DNA of 64,000 bases from Phytophthora colocasiae. Its lineage: Eukaryota; Oomycota; Peronosporomycetes; Peronosporales; Peronosporaceae. Below, in pieces: positions 27,124 to 38,908 of the stretch. The stretch is taken from contig JAGKQI010000037.1 in NCBI GenBank assembly GCA_018806915.1, forward strand, positions 124,001-188,000, read 5' to 3'. The notes below the pieces were generated by a model. That model was not told the origin of the DNA. It saw only the letters and a list, made by a program, of their open reading frames with translations, and ran no database searches. The position numbers and the translations under genes were made by a program. Each line of letters starts with the position of its first letter. Position 1 is the first letter of the stretch.

Positions 27124-28572
27124 TTAGGGCCGTTCTTGACCGGGATCGCGATTCCGATGGGTTGCGTGCCTCAGCGGCAAATGGCTACAAACTCGCGACC
27201 CGGCCGTTCTTGACCGGGTTGCGATCCGAAAGCAGTTTGCGCACCAACTTGGCGCCAAAAGAAAACATGCCGTGGACATGAAGAAGAGATCTGCTGCTGT
27301 AGAAGTATCGACTGCTACAGCGGCTGCCACAGACCTCGCAGTCACCACAGCTTCTGCTGCTACCACCACCTTAGCTTCTGCTGCCACCCCCATCGCGGTT
27401 ACTTCCACCGTGGTTTCTTCTGCCGCTAATGCGTCTGCCGCTGCCGGCACAGTGAGTCCAAAATAGACGATATATCTAACGTCGCTCAAGCAACCTGCCC
27501 CCCCCCCCCCCCGACATCTGAGAAGTACGACAAGTGGAGCCTTGAGTAGCTCAAGCTGGAATGCACATCGCACAAGCTAAATGTCGCCAAGGACATGAAG
27601 AAGAACGACCGCGTCGGACTCCTTCACGCGGACAGGGGCGGAGTCGAAGCTTCATTGCAGGGGGCAGCGACAACGCAAGAGAGCAAAGAAGGTGGGTGTG
27701 AGGGGGATGTCAAGCTCACCAAGGGCTGCATATTCAGGTTGCTGAAGTTAGATCGTTTCTACAAGGCGTTTCTTGCCATAGGAAAGCAGCTATCTCGCGT
27801 GAAGCTTCACGCTCTGGTCGGATGTAGTCGCAGTGTTTGGTGAAGACACCAGCGAGTTCAACTCGTTGATTTCGCCTGATACCATGTTTGAAGATATTAG
27901 CACGTAATTTGCGATGCCACACTCGGCGACAAAGCTCAAGAGGATGTGGAAGGAAATCAGTAGCAATTTTGCTGATGCAGAAGCCAGGTCAAAGGCGTAC
28001 GTCGAGAAATGAACGTTATGCTAGCAACGATATATAGGCAGTCACTGCAAGCCACACATGTCAGCGCTTCTGATGAGCCAATTGAACCTCAGCGGCGGCG
28101 AAACCGCGATATTAGGCGACGAGAGGCACGCCGCTTGGGGATATGATCGGAACAAGACCACTTGGCGTGCGTATTTGTCCAATAAGCGTGTCCGGGGAAG
28201 TGAGCAATGATTTCTGGGAGTTTTGGGATGGAAGCACGGACGTTTACTACTTGGATCGGTGGTGTGAGCATCGACAGGGTGGGGGTTTGTTCAGCGAATC
28301 TCTACCCAGATGACGAGGATGACTCAACCAAGGAGGGCCATGAGGTAGTCAACCAAAAGGTGAACCGAAAGCGGCGTAAAAGCTCCCAATCAGTAGATAT
28401 TCTTGCGCGTGTGAGCGAGTTACTGGAAATGGAGTCAAATGAAGAGGCATCAGCTATGCAGAAGGAAACATGGAGAGAGCAGAACCTGTTAATTCAAAAG
28501 CAGAGCGCGGCGCAGAAGCTCCACCCAGAAGCTCTTGGTGAAACGTGCGGAATACATCCGCTAGGAACTTGA
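27124..28572 (+). pseudogene. Decayed open frames, possibly a Myb/SANT-like transposon accessory gene
   Basis: The sequence holds several short frames: an Ala/Thr/Ser-rich one (27272-27466), a basic one (27595-27843) and a charged, helix-prone one with KRRKSSQSVDILARVSELLE (28207-28572). The arrangement (Lys/Arg-rich patch then charged C-terminal helix, next to a HARBI1 relic on the opposite strand) resembles PIF/Harbinger accessory genes. No intact SANT domain can be shown. The motif ggccgttcttgaccggg occurs twice (27129 and 27203). A 15-C tract lies near 27498. Confidence 0.3.
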
Positions 28573-28639
28573 TGCATCCGAGGCTGGAGAATGCCTTGCC
28601 AGCCAAGCAGACGATGGAGCTACAGATAAACCAACTCGA

Positions 28640-29400
28640 GTGCGATATTATGCACGGATTCCCGTAGCAGAGCTTCTAACGCGCACCTGGGCGACGAAGA
28701 TTAATGTTTTGAATGTGATCCATGACGACCTCGCGATGGATACGTCCCATCGCGTCGCGAGGTTATATATCCAGATCGGTGCTGTTGTCAGTGGATCTGT
28801 GCCAGCTTTCTTGCAAGCTGTGGTACTCGGTAGAAAGTGCATGTTGGTGCGTAGCTGCACTCTGGTTTTTGAGGCGTTCGTCAATACAGAAATTATGCAG
28901 CTTCATGCACGTCTTGATCACCTTCTTAACGTTGACAAAGGCAACAACGTGGTCGCTTAAAAATCTGCCACTTGTTTACCAATAACCCGAATACCATTTC
29001 GATGCGAATGCGTAGCTGGATCAAATAAAAATTGTAGTCCGAGTGTGCCTTGCTCTTGAGCTCGAGTTTAGTGAACGGCGACAGCAAAGAGTCCGAGAGA
29101 GGGTATGCGTTGTCTCCAACAATATAAAGCCCGACGGTAGATCCATGATTCCTGCACTTAGCTTCCACTTCTTGAAAGCAATAGAGTCCCCACTTTTACA
29201 GGTGAGTCAAAGCAGTAACCCATGAAACGAGACACCGAGTCACGAATTGTTTGGACAATCACCCCATAGCGTTGGTAGTGGCTCGAGAAAAAAGAGGCAG
29301 CACCGGGTACTTCCTTCGTGCTTGGGGCCCGAATATCGCACAGCCACCCATCAATGCAGCCAATGCATCCGGTCAAAATATTATCCTGGCTACACAGGTA
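28640..29400 (-). mobile_element. PIF/Harbinger (HARBI1, DDE_Tnp_4) transposase relic 1
   Basis: Minus-strand frames give GCIGCIDGWLCDIRAPS (first Asp), FFSSHYQRYG, YIVGDNAYPLSD (second Asp), LRIRIEMVFGLLVNKW (catalytic Glu) and, near 28900, CMKLHNFCI. These are the ordered signatures of HARBI1-type transposases. The frame is broken between 29158 and 29168 and again near 28926, so it is dead. The 5' part above 29400 is not recognisable. Confidence 0.8.
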
Positions 29401-29490
29401 ATAGTCTCACCAATAAAAGGTGTCACTAAATTTGAACTCATGCTATTTGTTCACACATACTAGCTTCCGTAACTACTGTACCCACTGCGT

Positions 29491-30220
29491 TTGATCGACG
29501 ATAACTGTTCCTTGACGCTCCATGAGATGGTCAACGCTATAGAATCTCGCTTTGATGTGAAGGTATTTAGTCAAACTATCAAGGAACACGTTGATGGGCG
29601 TACGTACACCATGAAGCAAACCCACCGCGACAACAATTACCGCAATCTACCACGAAACAAGACTCTACGTCGTCGACCTGTCGACCTATAAAAGCAAAGG
29701 TAAGACAATCTTTTACGTTGATGAGACTAGCTTTAATTTGTGGTGCTCGCGGCGTCGTGACCGCTGTCTAAAGGGCAAGTGCGCAGTGAACAAGAACACC
29801 GCACGTAAGGGATCTAACATCCATATCATCGCCTGTATCTCTGAGGACGGTCTTGCGTACTCAGAAAAACGCTTTGGATTCTTCACTTCTGTCAATTTTT
29901 CCGCAGCATATCAGCAAGCCAACACCTCTCGACGATGTTGTTCTTGTGTACGACAATGCTCCATGTCATAGTAGCGTCGGTGTAAGATGATTTTCAACGT
30001 GCGGAACGGTTGCGTTTGGCGCCGTATTCTCCTATGCTGAACCCGATCGAATTTTGTTTTCGAGCTTCAAGTCCCTGGTCAAGAGCGTTTTGGCCATAGT
30101 CTAGCTATTCTTCAAGTGCCGCCGCACGTCGCCATTACGGAGCATCGTAAAGTCTATCTAGTGATGGCCGCAGAAATGCTTGTCAACGAAGCCATCACTC
30201 CTTCCATCTGCTACAAATGA
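29491..30220 (+). mobile_element. Tc1/mariner-type (DDE_3) transposase relic
   Basis: Successive frames give FYVDETSFNLWCSRR (first Asp, near 29711), KGSNIHIIACISEDGLAY, DDVVLVYDNAPCHSS (second Asp, near 29935) and RLAPYSPMLNPIE (third acidic residue, near 30035). The signatures are in the right order for a Tc1/mariner-like DDE transposase, but the reading frame changes several times. No terminal inverted repeats were found by eye. Confidence 0.75.
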
Positions 30221-30639
30221 TCATTGCAAAATGTAAAGTCCCAGCAATTCAGATGAAAGATATGCATGTTCGTGAATAAAAAAACATGTAAAGTCTCACG
30301 TCAGCAGCTCGTTTTTGTTTGCCAATTTGAACTTTGATTTTGTCACATTGAATTATGAATTGTCATTTTGGCCTGAAAAGGTGTAGTGTTAGTGATGGTA
30401 TAAATAAACCTGCGTTGCTTTTACAATAACCTATAGCCGCTCTCCGGACTGGTTTTGCGTTTGAGCCTGCATTGGTGGAAAATCTTCAGACGGTTGTAGT
30501 GGTGTTGGGCCTGCATCTTCAACCGGTTTGCTTTTAAAATGATCACAACGATTCACAATGACGAACTAAAGCTCTTCGCTTAGCTTGTCAATTCTCCACT
30601 TGTCATTTACGGTAGAATAACCTCAACGTACCATCGCAT

Positions 30640-31131
30640 TTTGCGCGTACGTGATGTTGCCCTTTTTGTTCGCTGCTTCACGTCTCCAACGGCATCGGCT
30701 GCGAGGTTCAAGAAGGAGGACTTACCCGGTTCCGCAGAGCGCCCGACCACGAACTGTCACTCCGAATATCATTGTGCCACTCATTTGCTCTGATCATTTC
30801 GACCTTCTTCACTTCCCAACGCTTAGTCCAGGCGTCTTTATCTTGGAGATGACGAATGAATCGGCTGGCTGAACCAGATGAGTTGCGTTGGCTGGGAAGG
30901 AGCAAATATCAGCGTTAAGACGAGTAAGTTGCTGCTTTGCGTCGTCCGAAAGGCTGTGACCGCTGTAGTTATCAGTCCAGATAATCCGTTTCTGCTCTCT
31001 TGGTAGTCTCCGTAACATCCTAGCCTCACCGAGCCATTTGGGATATCAACGGATGCGGGCATTGCAAAAGTGGTGGGTGGTGAAGTGCTGCTCTTGGAGA
31101 ATGATAGGAAGTGTTTGAGCTGCACATGCAT
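30640..31131 (-). mobile_element. CENP-B/pogo-type (DDE_1) transposase relic
   Basis: Minus-strand frames read RIIWTDNYSGHSL (second Asp context), SFPANATHLVQPADSFVISK (third Asp context) and, after a frame change, DAWTKRWEVKKVEMI. This is the C-terminal half of a DDE_1 superfamily transposase. The N-terminal HTH part is absent and frameshifts are present, so it is a relic. Confidence 0.75.
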
Positions 31132-32962
31132 TGTTCTGAGCTTCTATGTCGTGTTACATGTAGTTTCTCTTGCCTTTCAGAGCCCACACATTTTTTTTAT
31201 AAAAAATAGTGTTAATAACACTATATAAAAACTAACATTATATTCATCCACTAACACTAAATGTTGTGGTTAGTGTAGTCATCTTGTCCGCAATCTAGCT
31301 TTGTGTAGTATTCACCTTGTGTACCCGTCGGTAGGCTCTTCCAGGTGACTTCTGAAGATGTCTTGTAGGTCAAGAAGGAGGTTATGTGGGATGCAGGGGT
31401 TTGAGGTAGCGTGGAAGTTCTTCACTCCACCTCGGGGTAGTTGATCTGGGTCGTAGGCGAGTTCTCGAGCCTACGACCCAGGTGCCTGGTCTTCGACCCA
31501 GGTATTCCTATCGTCCAATGTTAGGGATCTGGTCACTTCCTTTACGATGCTTGCCGCTTTTTATAGCGGGGGTTGCGAGGGGTTGAGAGTCGACAGGATA
31601 GTCAGGCCAAGTAGCCAATTTCTTCTGATCCGTAGTTCAAGGATAGAGCACCAGATAGGAAAAAGCTGGCCAATATATTATCCAGTATTAACCTCTATAC
31701 TAGACCCCTTCTCTTTACCTTCCAAAACGCTCATGGGGCACTAAATGTCCCGGTTCCAGGCGTGAACGAAGTCACTTGTGAGGTCCAGAGCAAAATCGAG
31801 TCTGTTTACGGTTATTCCTACTTTCAATAGTCCAGCTGCTGTCCTACGACAACCTGACACCTGGCTACACAGTTGATCTGCGATCCTGATCCCATCGAAC
31901 CCTCAATCGCGATGACGTCCTGACCACGATCTTGAAAACTTCTTGGATTTCAAAAAATCTCAAACCACCTCGATGCCATGGCTCTAGATTGCTGCTTCCC
32001 TTGCCTTAGACGTCATCATCCATCACTGAGACTTGGCTTGAGCCGCGTCCCCCAAACGATCTCGATCTAGGCGATTGGTCACATCTAGGACTTCTCTGAT
32101 CTTCCTGTTTGGCCGCATTCGCACCTCCCAATGCCTGGTGCGGTGTGCAATCACTACAGGTCTTGTGACGTCACTTTCACTGCTGTTCGTGATCTCTCAC
32201 GAAACCGCTGGGATCATCTTTGAAGACGAAAACGAAGCTTTGTCCTTCGCGCCTTTAAAGAGATCGCCGTCGATTTGGGTCGGTCGAGGCCGGCCTGTTC
32301 CATCATCCCCTTGATCTCCTTGATCTCGGGCGACCGTACCACGATATCCACCAAAACGTATCATCCTCACCTGGCGCTGATATGTCTAGTCGAACTGGAG
32401 GCTCCCTAATCACTTAGCCTCACTCGGTCGAGTCTTCATCCATCTACCCGCTAGAGAGACTTGGGTGACTACAAACTCAGATCCGTTCATCACCTGTCGC
32501 ACGATTGATCCTGGGGCCGTCGACCTGATATCTGGCTTGACATTGAACCCCTGTCGCTCGATCTGACTCTTTCTGGGTCCGACGTTGCCTTCTCGACATT
32601 CCTTTTCACGCTTCACCGCAAACGCATGGGTGCCATACCCTAAAATCGCCGACCTCCGACCGTCTCCGGCAGCAACACAAAAAAGCTAGTTTGTGTAGAC
32701 TACATGTACGTTATTTATTAGATGTGTAAGCGAGTAAAGGAGCTAAAATTAAGATTGGGGTGTATGCAAAACATCGATTCTATATCTGACACTCTGTAGT
32801 GAAACGGCCTATGAACGAATATCATCATTTCTCCGACTATACTTAGTTATGTTATGATGAATATTCGCCATTCGAAATACCTCACTGGTATTTAGGCGAA
32901 TCAAATTCTGTTAAGCTCTAATTTTAGCCAATTATAATACAGATAGGTCCAACTGGGGCAGC
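31132..32962. other. Repeat-rich stretch with no recognised gene
   Basis: About 1.8 kb without a convincing coding frame. It contains an AT-rich palindrome-like run (31190-31270), an inverted repeat at 31446-31481 and pyrimidine-rich text to 32650. It may be the remains of an LTR element, but no integrase, reverse transcriptase or paired LTR could be seen. Confidence 0.4.
31446..31481. repeat. Inverted repeat, 13-bp arms
   Basis: CTGGGTCGTAGGC and its exact complement GCCTACGACCCAG flank a 10-bp spacer. A partial third copy, tcgacccaggt, follows about 13 bp later. Role unknown. Confidence 0.7.
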
Positions 32963-32981
32963 TCCGACATATCGGGTCGGA
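32963..32981 (+). repeat. Hairpin near the 5' end of Crypton copy 1
   Basis: TCCGACATATCGGGTCGGA has 6-bp complementary ends and is followed by a C-rich run. Nearly the same sequence (44499-44517) lies the same way upstream of Crypton copy 2, also next to a poly-C run, so it probably marks the element's 5' end. Confidence 0.55.
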
Positions 32982-33079
32982 GCCCCCCCCTCCCCTCGTG
33001 TTATTAATATCCACATACTTACTGTTACTCATTAGCCAATTTTGCGAATAACACGTAGCCCCGACCGCCCCAACCGAAG

Positions 33080-34219
33080 ATGAGTTTGAACGACCTCGCA
33101 CCTACAAACACAAAGCGCGCTCGAGACGGCGCGGTGCGCTTGTTCAAGGCGTTCCTCGAGGAAGAGGGGGTAACATGGGAGTACCTAGAGTTGTGAATGA
33201 AGTGTGACAACGCTCTTCTCATATTGGAGGCCGTGGTGGATTAGTTTGGGCTCCATCTCGCTTTCACGGAAGGACACAAGGGCAAGCTGTTAGTTAGACA
33301 TTCGGAGATGCAGTACTTCCGACAGGCCAAGAACTGGTTGCTCGATCAATTCCCCCAGCATCGCGCGGCTGTCGACAAGGCACTGCTGAAGAAGTGTCAG
33401 GTGCTGGAGCGATATTGCATGAAGCGAGAGTCCGGGAAGTTTGTAAAAAAAAGCCCCTGCGTGTACGAAGGAGGCGCTCAAGCAGATGATGTTGTACCTC
33501 TATTCAACTGGTTCCACAGCCCCTGACTCTTAAGACACGGCGCTGCTGTGCTTGCTCTGGTATCTTTTCAGACGAGCGTTTGACATCTCGCATCTCCGGA
33601 AAGTGAACTTGTCCATCGGCTCTGCTGGAATATTTTTTCTTAACCTGATTCGAGTGAAGATGTCTGAAGAACACGGCCTCTCTCTCTTTGCTGACGAAGA
33701 CTTCTTCACGTTCCCGCTGCTTGCTATCGCGGTGGCCCTTGCAACCCAGTCGGCGGCGTCAGTTGCATTGTTGAACCACCTTCTCGAGCAGCAAATGGTG
33801 ACGGAAGCTTCGCTTACTCGAGCGACACCGCGATCGAGCTGATCGATAACTCCGAAGCCGTTACGCCTCTCGCTTCAGCATCGGAGGAGGACAAGCCGCT
33901 TGACGACACGACTGGGATCCACGACTACGTAAATCGCGGCTTAGCCCGAGTAATGCCTGAAGCTGGTGTCGCGGAGTGTTTGACATCTCATTCATTTCGT
34001 CGTGGTGGTGCGCATCATGCCAACGGGATCGGGATGTGTGTTCAGTGGATCTTTGCCCGAGGAGCGTGGAAAATGACGGCAACAAACAAGGCCTTCGCGT
34101 ACGTCTTTAACACCCCGGCAGAAGATCACAAGGTCGCTCGTGTCTTGAGTGATCGTGGCCCAGCCGAAGCGCTCAATTCTTGTGGAGTTGACGGGAACCG
34201 TGGATACACGATACGGTAA
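33080..34219 (+). mobile_element. Crypton tyrosine-recombinase, copy 1, decayed
   Basis: The frame starts MSLNDLAPTNTKRA at 33080 and is interrupted by stops near 33196 and 33242. It resumes with FRQAKNWLLDQFPQHRAAVD, then a core part (FDISHLRKVNLSI, IRVKMSEEHGLSLF) and a C-terminal part with the H-x-x-R motif (TSHSFRRGGAHHANG, 33985) and the presumed nucleophile Tyr in FAYVFNTPAEDHK. These fit tyrosine recombinases of Crypton elements. Frame changes and stops make it non-functional, and the C-terminal tail seen in the other two copies is missing. Confidence 0.8.
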
Positions 34220-35404
34220 ACAGCGGCAGTGCTGACTCCCATGACCACACGAATGTGATGATAACTGCCTTCAGCGAGCCAGGACAGTGCACATTGCAAC
34301 ATTATTGCTGGGGAAGGCGGAGGGATCCCTCAAGAACGCCGGGGAGACTGGTTGTAGTCAACTACCAAGTAGGGACCCACAATACACAAAGCTCTTGAAA
34401 GGTTGAAAACCTCATACGGTAGTACCTATTGAATGTCTTCTCTTTCAACAACGTAGACGCATGGTCTCTCTAGGATAGCCATTCTCGCACCACCGGATCC
34501 GTTTTCTTTGCTCCTTGAAGTCTCATAAACGCGACCAAGCAAATGATGAGGCTGCACAATTCATCGTCTGCTTTCAAACACCGCCCTTGGCGTGCTGCGG
34601 AGATACACCTGCGTGAGTTTGGTTGCTTGGCTTGGGGGGGGGCACAGTCATATCCTCTTTTGGGCTCTGCTGAACTTACTGGAATGTTAGTGGGTAAAAC
34701 ATAAAACACTTGGCAGCGCACGCGTGTATCCAACAACTGTGGTACTGTTTATGGTAGAAAAATCTTCCAATTAGAACGCAAAGTGTTTATTTAGCACGCA
34801 TGCGTGAGATTTACGCCTCAGTTGAGAACACACCTTAGGCAACAACAAAAAAGCAGGGTAAGCCACTGGCCCACAGAATTTTTATACTGAGCTTACCCAC
34901 AGCTAGCGGTAATTACACTGCAAAAATTCGTAAAAAAAAGCCGAGTTTTGATTTTGACGCTCATTGCTGAATATGCCACGATGCGTGGACATGACTCATG
35001 GCGTGTGTTTTGTCTAGAAAATTGATGTGTTTTGTTGCTGATTTCTCGGGTCATACCAAAAAATCTTCGACCTCCGACGAGCTCCGACCGTATAGGTGGG
35101 ACAGAGCCGAAACTAAGTGGAGCATCAAGGTAGATGCGGGTAGGGTAAAATGAGATCATGTGCAGATTTGAATAGCTAAAAATGGCCGAAACAACACGTT
35201 TATAGGCGCGCTTACATGCTCTGAAACGGAGATAAAAGCAAAAAAAAAAAGCCTGATTTTTGGCTGCAGAGCACAGGGCTCCGCAGCGTGCAAATTGAGA
35301 AATGAGGGCCGAAACCCATTGTCGGTGTCCACTAACCCCCCCCCCCCCCCCCCCCCCCAACACGTATGGTTGTATATAACAACGTCGCTTTCAGCACCTT
35401 TTCA
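34220..35404. other. No gene recognised; contains a 23-bp poly-C tract
   Basis: Short open frames here have no recognisable protein character. A run of 23 C lies at 35336-35358 and a run of G near 34637. The segment lies between transposon relics and is probably degraded repeat. Confidence 0.45.
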
Positions 35405-35431
35405 TAACATGTTGTTAAATACAACATGTTA
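35405..35431. repeat. Palindrome with AACATGTTGT arms
   Basis: TAACATGTTGT and ACAACATGTTA flank a 5-bp spacer. The core acaacatgtt recurs, complete or nearly so, at about 35958, 36000 and 36125, a clustering not seen elsewhere in the window. Confidence 0.6.
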
Positions 35432-36464
35432 ATGCACGCACACTTCGTGCAGTCTCTGCCAGTTTGGGTCAAAGAGTTGCAAAAAATGGCTGAAGATGTG
35501 ATGACTAACTGCAGCGACAGGGCTTTTCGTATGAAGTTGATTGCTCGAAGACGATGACTGGCTGAAAGCCAGTCGGTTTGAAACAGTTGAGACTTGAAGA
35601 GGAGATGGTTTCCCGACGTGAGACCCGACTGGAATCTGAAGTTTTCAAGGCGCGACTTGAGGGAAGAAGCCCCGAAAAATGGCGGATACTAGTAACGGAG
35701 CATCGCTACTTTATAGATAGGGGGAAGAGGGGGACGACGCGGAAGAAGATGCGGAGGAAGTCGATGAAGACGCGGCGGAGTAGGCTATTTTTGTAGTGTG
35801 GCGCGTATTTATATAGCGTGATAAGAGTAAGCGTAATGCATATATTGCGTGTCAACTGCAGCTCCGAACATAGTTTTGCGGCACGTCTATCTTCTGTGCA
35901 GCGATCTTCCACAGAAAATGCAGTTCCGGTAAAAGGGGCTTTTTGGATGAAGTCAATAACAACATGTTTGCTGGCAGGTCTGAAGCGTCGATGTCTTTTA
36001 CAACATGTTCGACATAATCGTGCGATAGACTTGTCTGTACACGGCCAACCAAATCTTTGTCCAGACGAACTTAAGGTGACCATACAAATTTCAAGTATTG
36101 TCTGGCATTAACGTGTTGGTTTGTACAACATGTTCACGCCATTACACGAGGCCAGAAATGGTGTGAGTGTTGGGGGGCTAAAAAGAGCAATGTTGTCAAA
36201 AGCCAGTTTTTTCTACAACAGCGTAAATACGCTGACACGTGGTCTCCCAAAAGTGGGCTTTGAGACCGCGATTTCTGCTGTCTGGCGCAAGCCAGTAGTA
36301 AGTGTGTGTGTTGTATGTGTGTTTGTATGCGTGTGTGGGTGGATGTGCTGTGAAGCTCTCTCGAGTTAAACCGTGTGCTATGATGAACGGAGGTTAACAT
36401 TGTTGTTTCGAAAGGAGGTTACGCTTTGTGTTCTGTCTTCAGCGGTTAACATTGTTGTACGAGT
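35432..36464. other. Degraded sequence with one charged frame; no gene called
   Basis: A charged plus-strand frame at 35578-35796 (RLEEEMVSRRETRLESEVF, then Lys/Arg-rich) looks like the helical tail of a Myb/SANT-like accessory protein but has no domain to prove it. A (TG)n-rich stretch lies at 36301-36350. The 15-bp direct repeat ggttaacattgttgt occurs near 36392 and 36442. Confidence 0.35.
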
Positions 36465-36728
36465 CTACCTCTGCCTTCTAACCCTCTCTAAGCTCGTAAT
36501 ATACGCTGTTTGCACCTCACTTGATCTTGTCCGTCTTGTCATGTTGAGCGAGATGTCCTCCACAGCCTCGTCCTCGAAGAACTTCTTGCGTACAAGCAGG
36601 TGGCGCTCCTTCTCAAATACTGCGACGACGGTGCGGCTGTGATGCTCCCGTGGCTCCCAAGTCACTTCCCACTCGATGAGGTAGTACGTCTTCCCGTCGA
36701 CACACTTCCAGTTCAAGATCTTGTGCAC
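36465..36728 (-). pseudogene. Chromodomain-like fragment, copy 1
   Basis: The frame gives HKILNWKCVDGKTYYLIEWE then VTWEPREH, the pattern of a chromodomain strand (G..YL..W....WEP), followed by VVAVFEKERHLLVRKKFF. A related sequence occurs at 42330-42530. Both copies lie on the same strand as, and downstream of, a Crypton tail. It may be part of the Crypton-borne cargo or an older neighbour. An upstream frameshift separates it from a longer possible N-terminus. Confidence 0.5.
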
Positions 36729-37164
36729 GTAGTGGAGCTTCTCCCCGTCAAGGTCTTCGCCCCCTCTTCGCCGTCAACCGCAGGAGGAGCAAGCCACTCG
36801 CGGAGTCTTCAAGCGTATCGCTGCACTTCGTTCGCTCAACCAGCGACGTGAAGGCCACTTCGATTGCTTCAGGGAGAAGACTCGTGGAGACAACCGTCGC
36901 GTTGATAGTGAGTCGAAGGTGCCGTATAGCTTCATCACTAACTCGGATCTGGCGACTTGGTCACATCAATACACAGGATCTTGGACCCCTTCGCGGTGCT
37001 GATGCCGTTCTTGGTAGATTTCTGGAGGGGCATCGGGTGCGTGTGAAGTTTGAGAGGAATGGCGGACTCGAAGACTGAGAGACGAACGCGCACCACCTGA
37101 AAACGAGTGGCCGTAAAGCACGGGTGGGTATGTTTAATTACTGTGTGGTCACGAACCCGATGGC

Positions 37165-38105
37165 ATCGTTTATGTGTGAAGGAGCAGGGTCAACGATGAG
37201 ACCTTGAGACTGACGCTGTTGGTAGTTGAAATGCGTTCGTTCAGGACGCCAGACTTGCGGAGTTTCCGCATAAACTTCAAGACGTTTTAGGCTAAGCGAG
37301 CGGTGATGCCTTGTTGTCGGAAGAACATCAACATTGCCTTATCGGCGCGAGCGCCTGTTTCAAGGACACCATCGCGGCAACGAGGGGATGTTTCGTCGAG
37401 GACAAAGCTGTCGGGGAGGAAGAGCTTCAGAAACGCAACGACCAGCTTGGCTGTCGAGCACGCATGCTTGGTTTCGGAGTCTGTCAAGCTCCATATTCGC
37501 GGTTCTTGCGTGTACCATGCGAATCAAGCGTCTTTCAATCTCAGAGCTGGAGAGGTGCGACGTCGCTTGACAGGAGATGTTTTTGTCGCTGGGGTCCTCA
37601 TTCTCTTCTGCTTTTGTAGACGTTCGCGGGTACTTGTTGACGATCTTGTCTTCCATTGCAGTCAGCCGCGCATTAACTGCTCAATCAATGCTCTTTGCTG
37701 AAGAAATACGGGGTGCTGCGTGATATCGCTCGGGGTTTCTTGTGATATCATGGTTTTGAAGTCAGCCGCTGTACTTGGGTTGCTGGTTAGGTGGGCCGAC
37801 CAGGCCAGCAAGTCGTTCACGGTGAATCTTCTCTTCGCAGCACATGCTTCCAAGCACAAAACCACAAGAACGGAACCCGATAGCGCCTTCAGAACCGGCT
37901 AGTGCCGGAGGAGGTAAGCCATGAGAGTGTCGAGTACAGCAGCATTAACGTTGTATTGCTCCGATTCCATCCCAGACGAAGATGTAAATAGCGCTGACGT
38001 GACCGATCGGATACAACGCTGGGTATGCGAGTCAAAGAAATCAAGTGACAGAAATGACACGGAGGCGTCTGCTGCTTTTCGATCCTGCAGTAGCCATGAC
38101 CTCAT
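37165..38105 (-). mobile_element. Crypton copy 3, C-terminal fragment
   Basis: Minus-strand frames give SLDFFDSHTQRCIRSVTSAL, NVNAAVLDTLMAYLLRH, AAKRRFTVNDLLAWSAHL, ALIEQLMRG, AKLVVAFLKLFLPDSFVLDE and near 37170 IVDPAPSH. The order and motifs match the C-terminal tail of Crypton copy 2 (42590-43440). The catalytic N-terminal part is absent; a HARBI1 relic begins directly at the break (38121), so that insertion probably removed or displaced it. Confidence 0.7.
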
Positions 38106-38120
38106 AGAGAACCGTTATCG

Positions 38121-38672
38121 ATGGTTAGCTTTGTCCAATACGTGTACCCCGAAAAAAATGAGTGTGGACGAGTATTACCTTTCTTTTCTGGACAATATCA
38201 GAAGTATGGATCAACTGTTCAAGCCTGCTCGGATCACCTCTCACAAGTTACGGTGTTTTCGATTAGCTCACCTGGAGGAATTAACGATTCCTATGCATTT
38301 CAGCGTTGGCAACTGAGCAAAGCCCTTCGTGAAATTTCAGGGCCGTATTTTGTGATCGGAGATAATGCTTATGTTCAGAACAGACGAGTTATGACGCCAT
38401 TTAATAAGGCGGAGCTGGTGGACCGCCCTGATCGTGATAGCTACAATTCTCACGTCAGCCAACTCAGAATATGGATTGAAATGGCATTCGAACTTCTTGT
38501 CAGCAAGTGGAGAATCCTGAAGCAGCCTCTTTTCGACAGACTTCGTCACTGTCGGATTGTGATATCTGTGTCCATGCGTCTGCATAATGTCTGCATTACT
38601 CAAAGGCTCATGACCGCCAACACTTCTCGACAAGAAATACTGCAGTCAATGGCAAGAGATGTACGATCTTGA
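38121..38672 (+). mobile_element. PIF/Harbinger (HARBI1) transposase relic 2
   Basis: The 183-residue frame contains FFSGQYQKYGSTVQA, YFVIGDNAYVQN (second Asp), LRIWIEMAFELLVSKWRILK (catalytic Glu) and MRLHNVCIT. It is closely related to relic 1 at 28640-29400. The region with the first Asp is missing or unreadable, so it is dead. Confidence 0.8.
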
Positions 38673-38908
38673 AACAACCAAGACCATTTACATTAAGACG
38701 CATCGGACATGGATATAAACTGTTTGAAGAAGATCAAATTGGGTCACACGTGGATCTATTACGCCCTGGTTTCTCAATCAGTGTCTGGGTCTGGGAATTA
38801 TTGAGGCGACGCTGATTGGCTAGCATTTTATTCCCCGACGAGCCATTTATCAAAGATTATATTCCTAGATAGACATAAACTCAGAGAGGCTGGCAACGTC
38901 TGATTGTC

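Noticed and set aside
27272..27466. Ala/Thr-rich 64-residue protein
   Set aside because: Low-complexity GCT/ACC-type triplet run in a degraded region, with no start context and no domain.
31280..32650. LTR retrotransposon
   Set aside because: No paired LTR, primer-binding site, reverse transcriptase or integrase motif was visible, so it was left as unassigned repeat.
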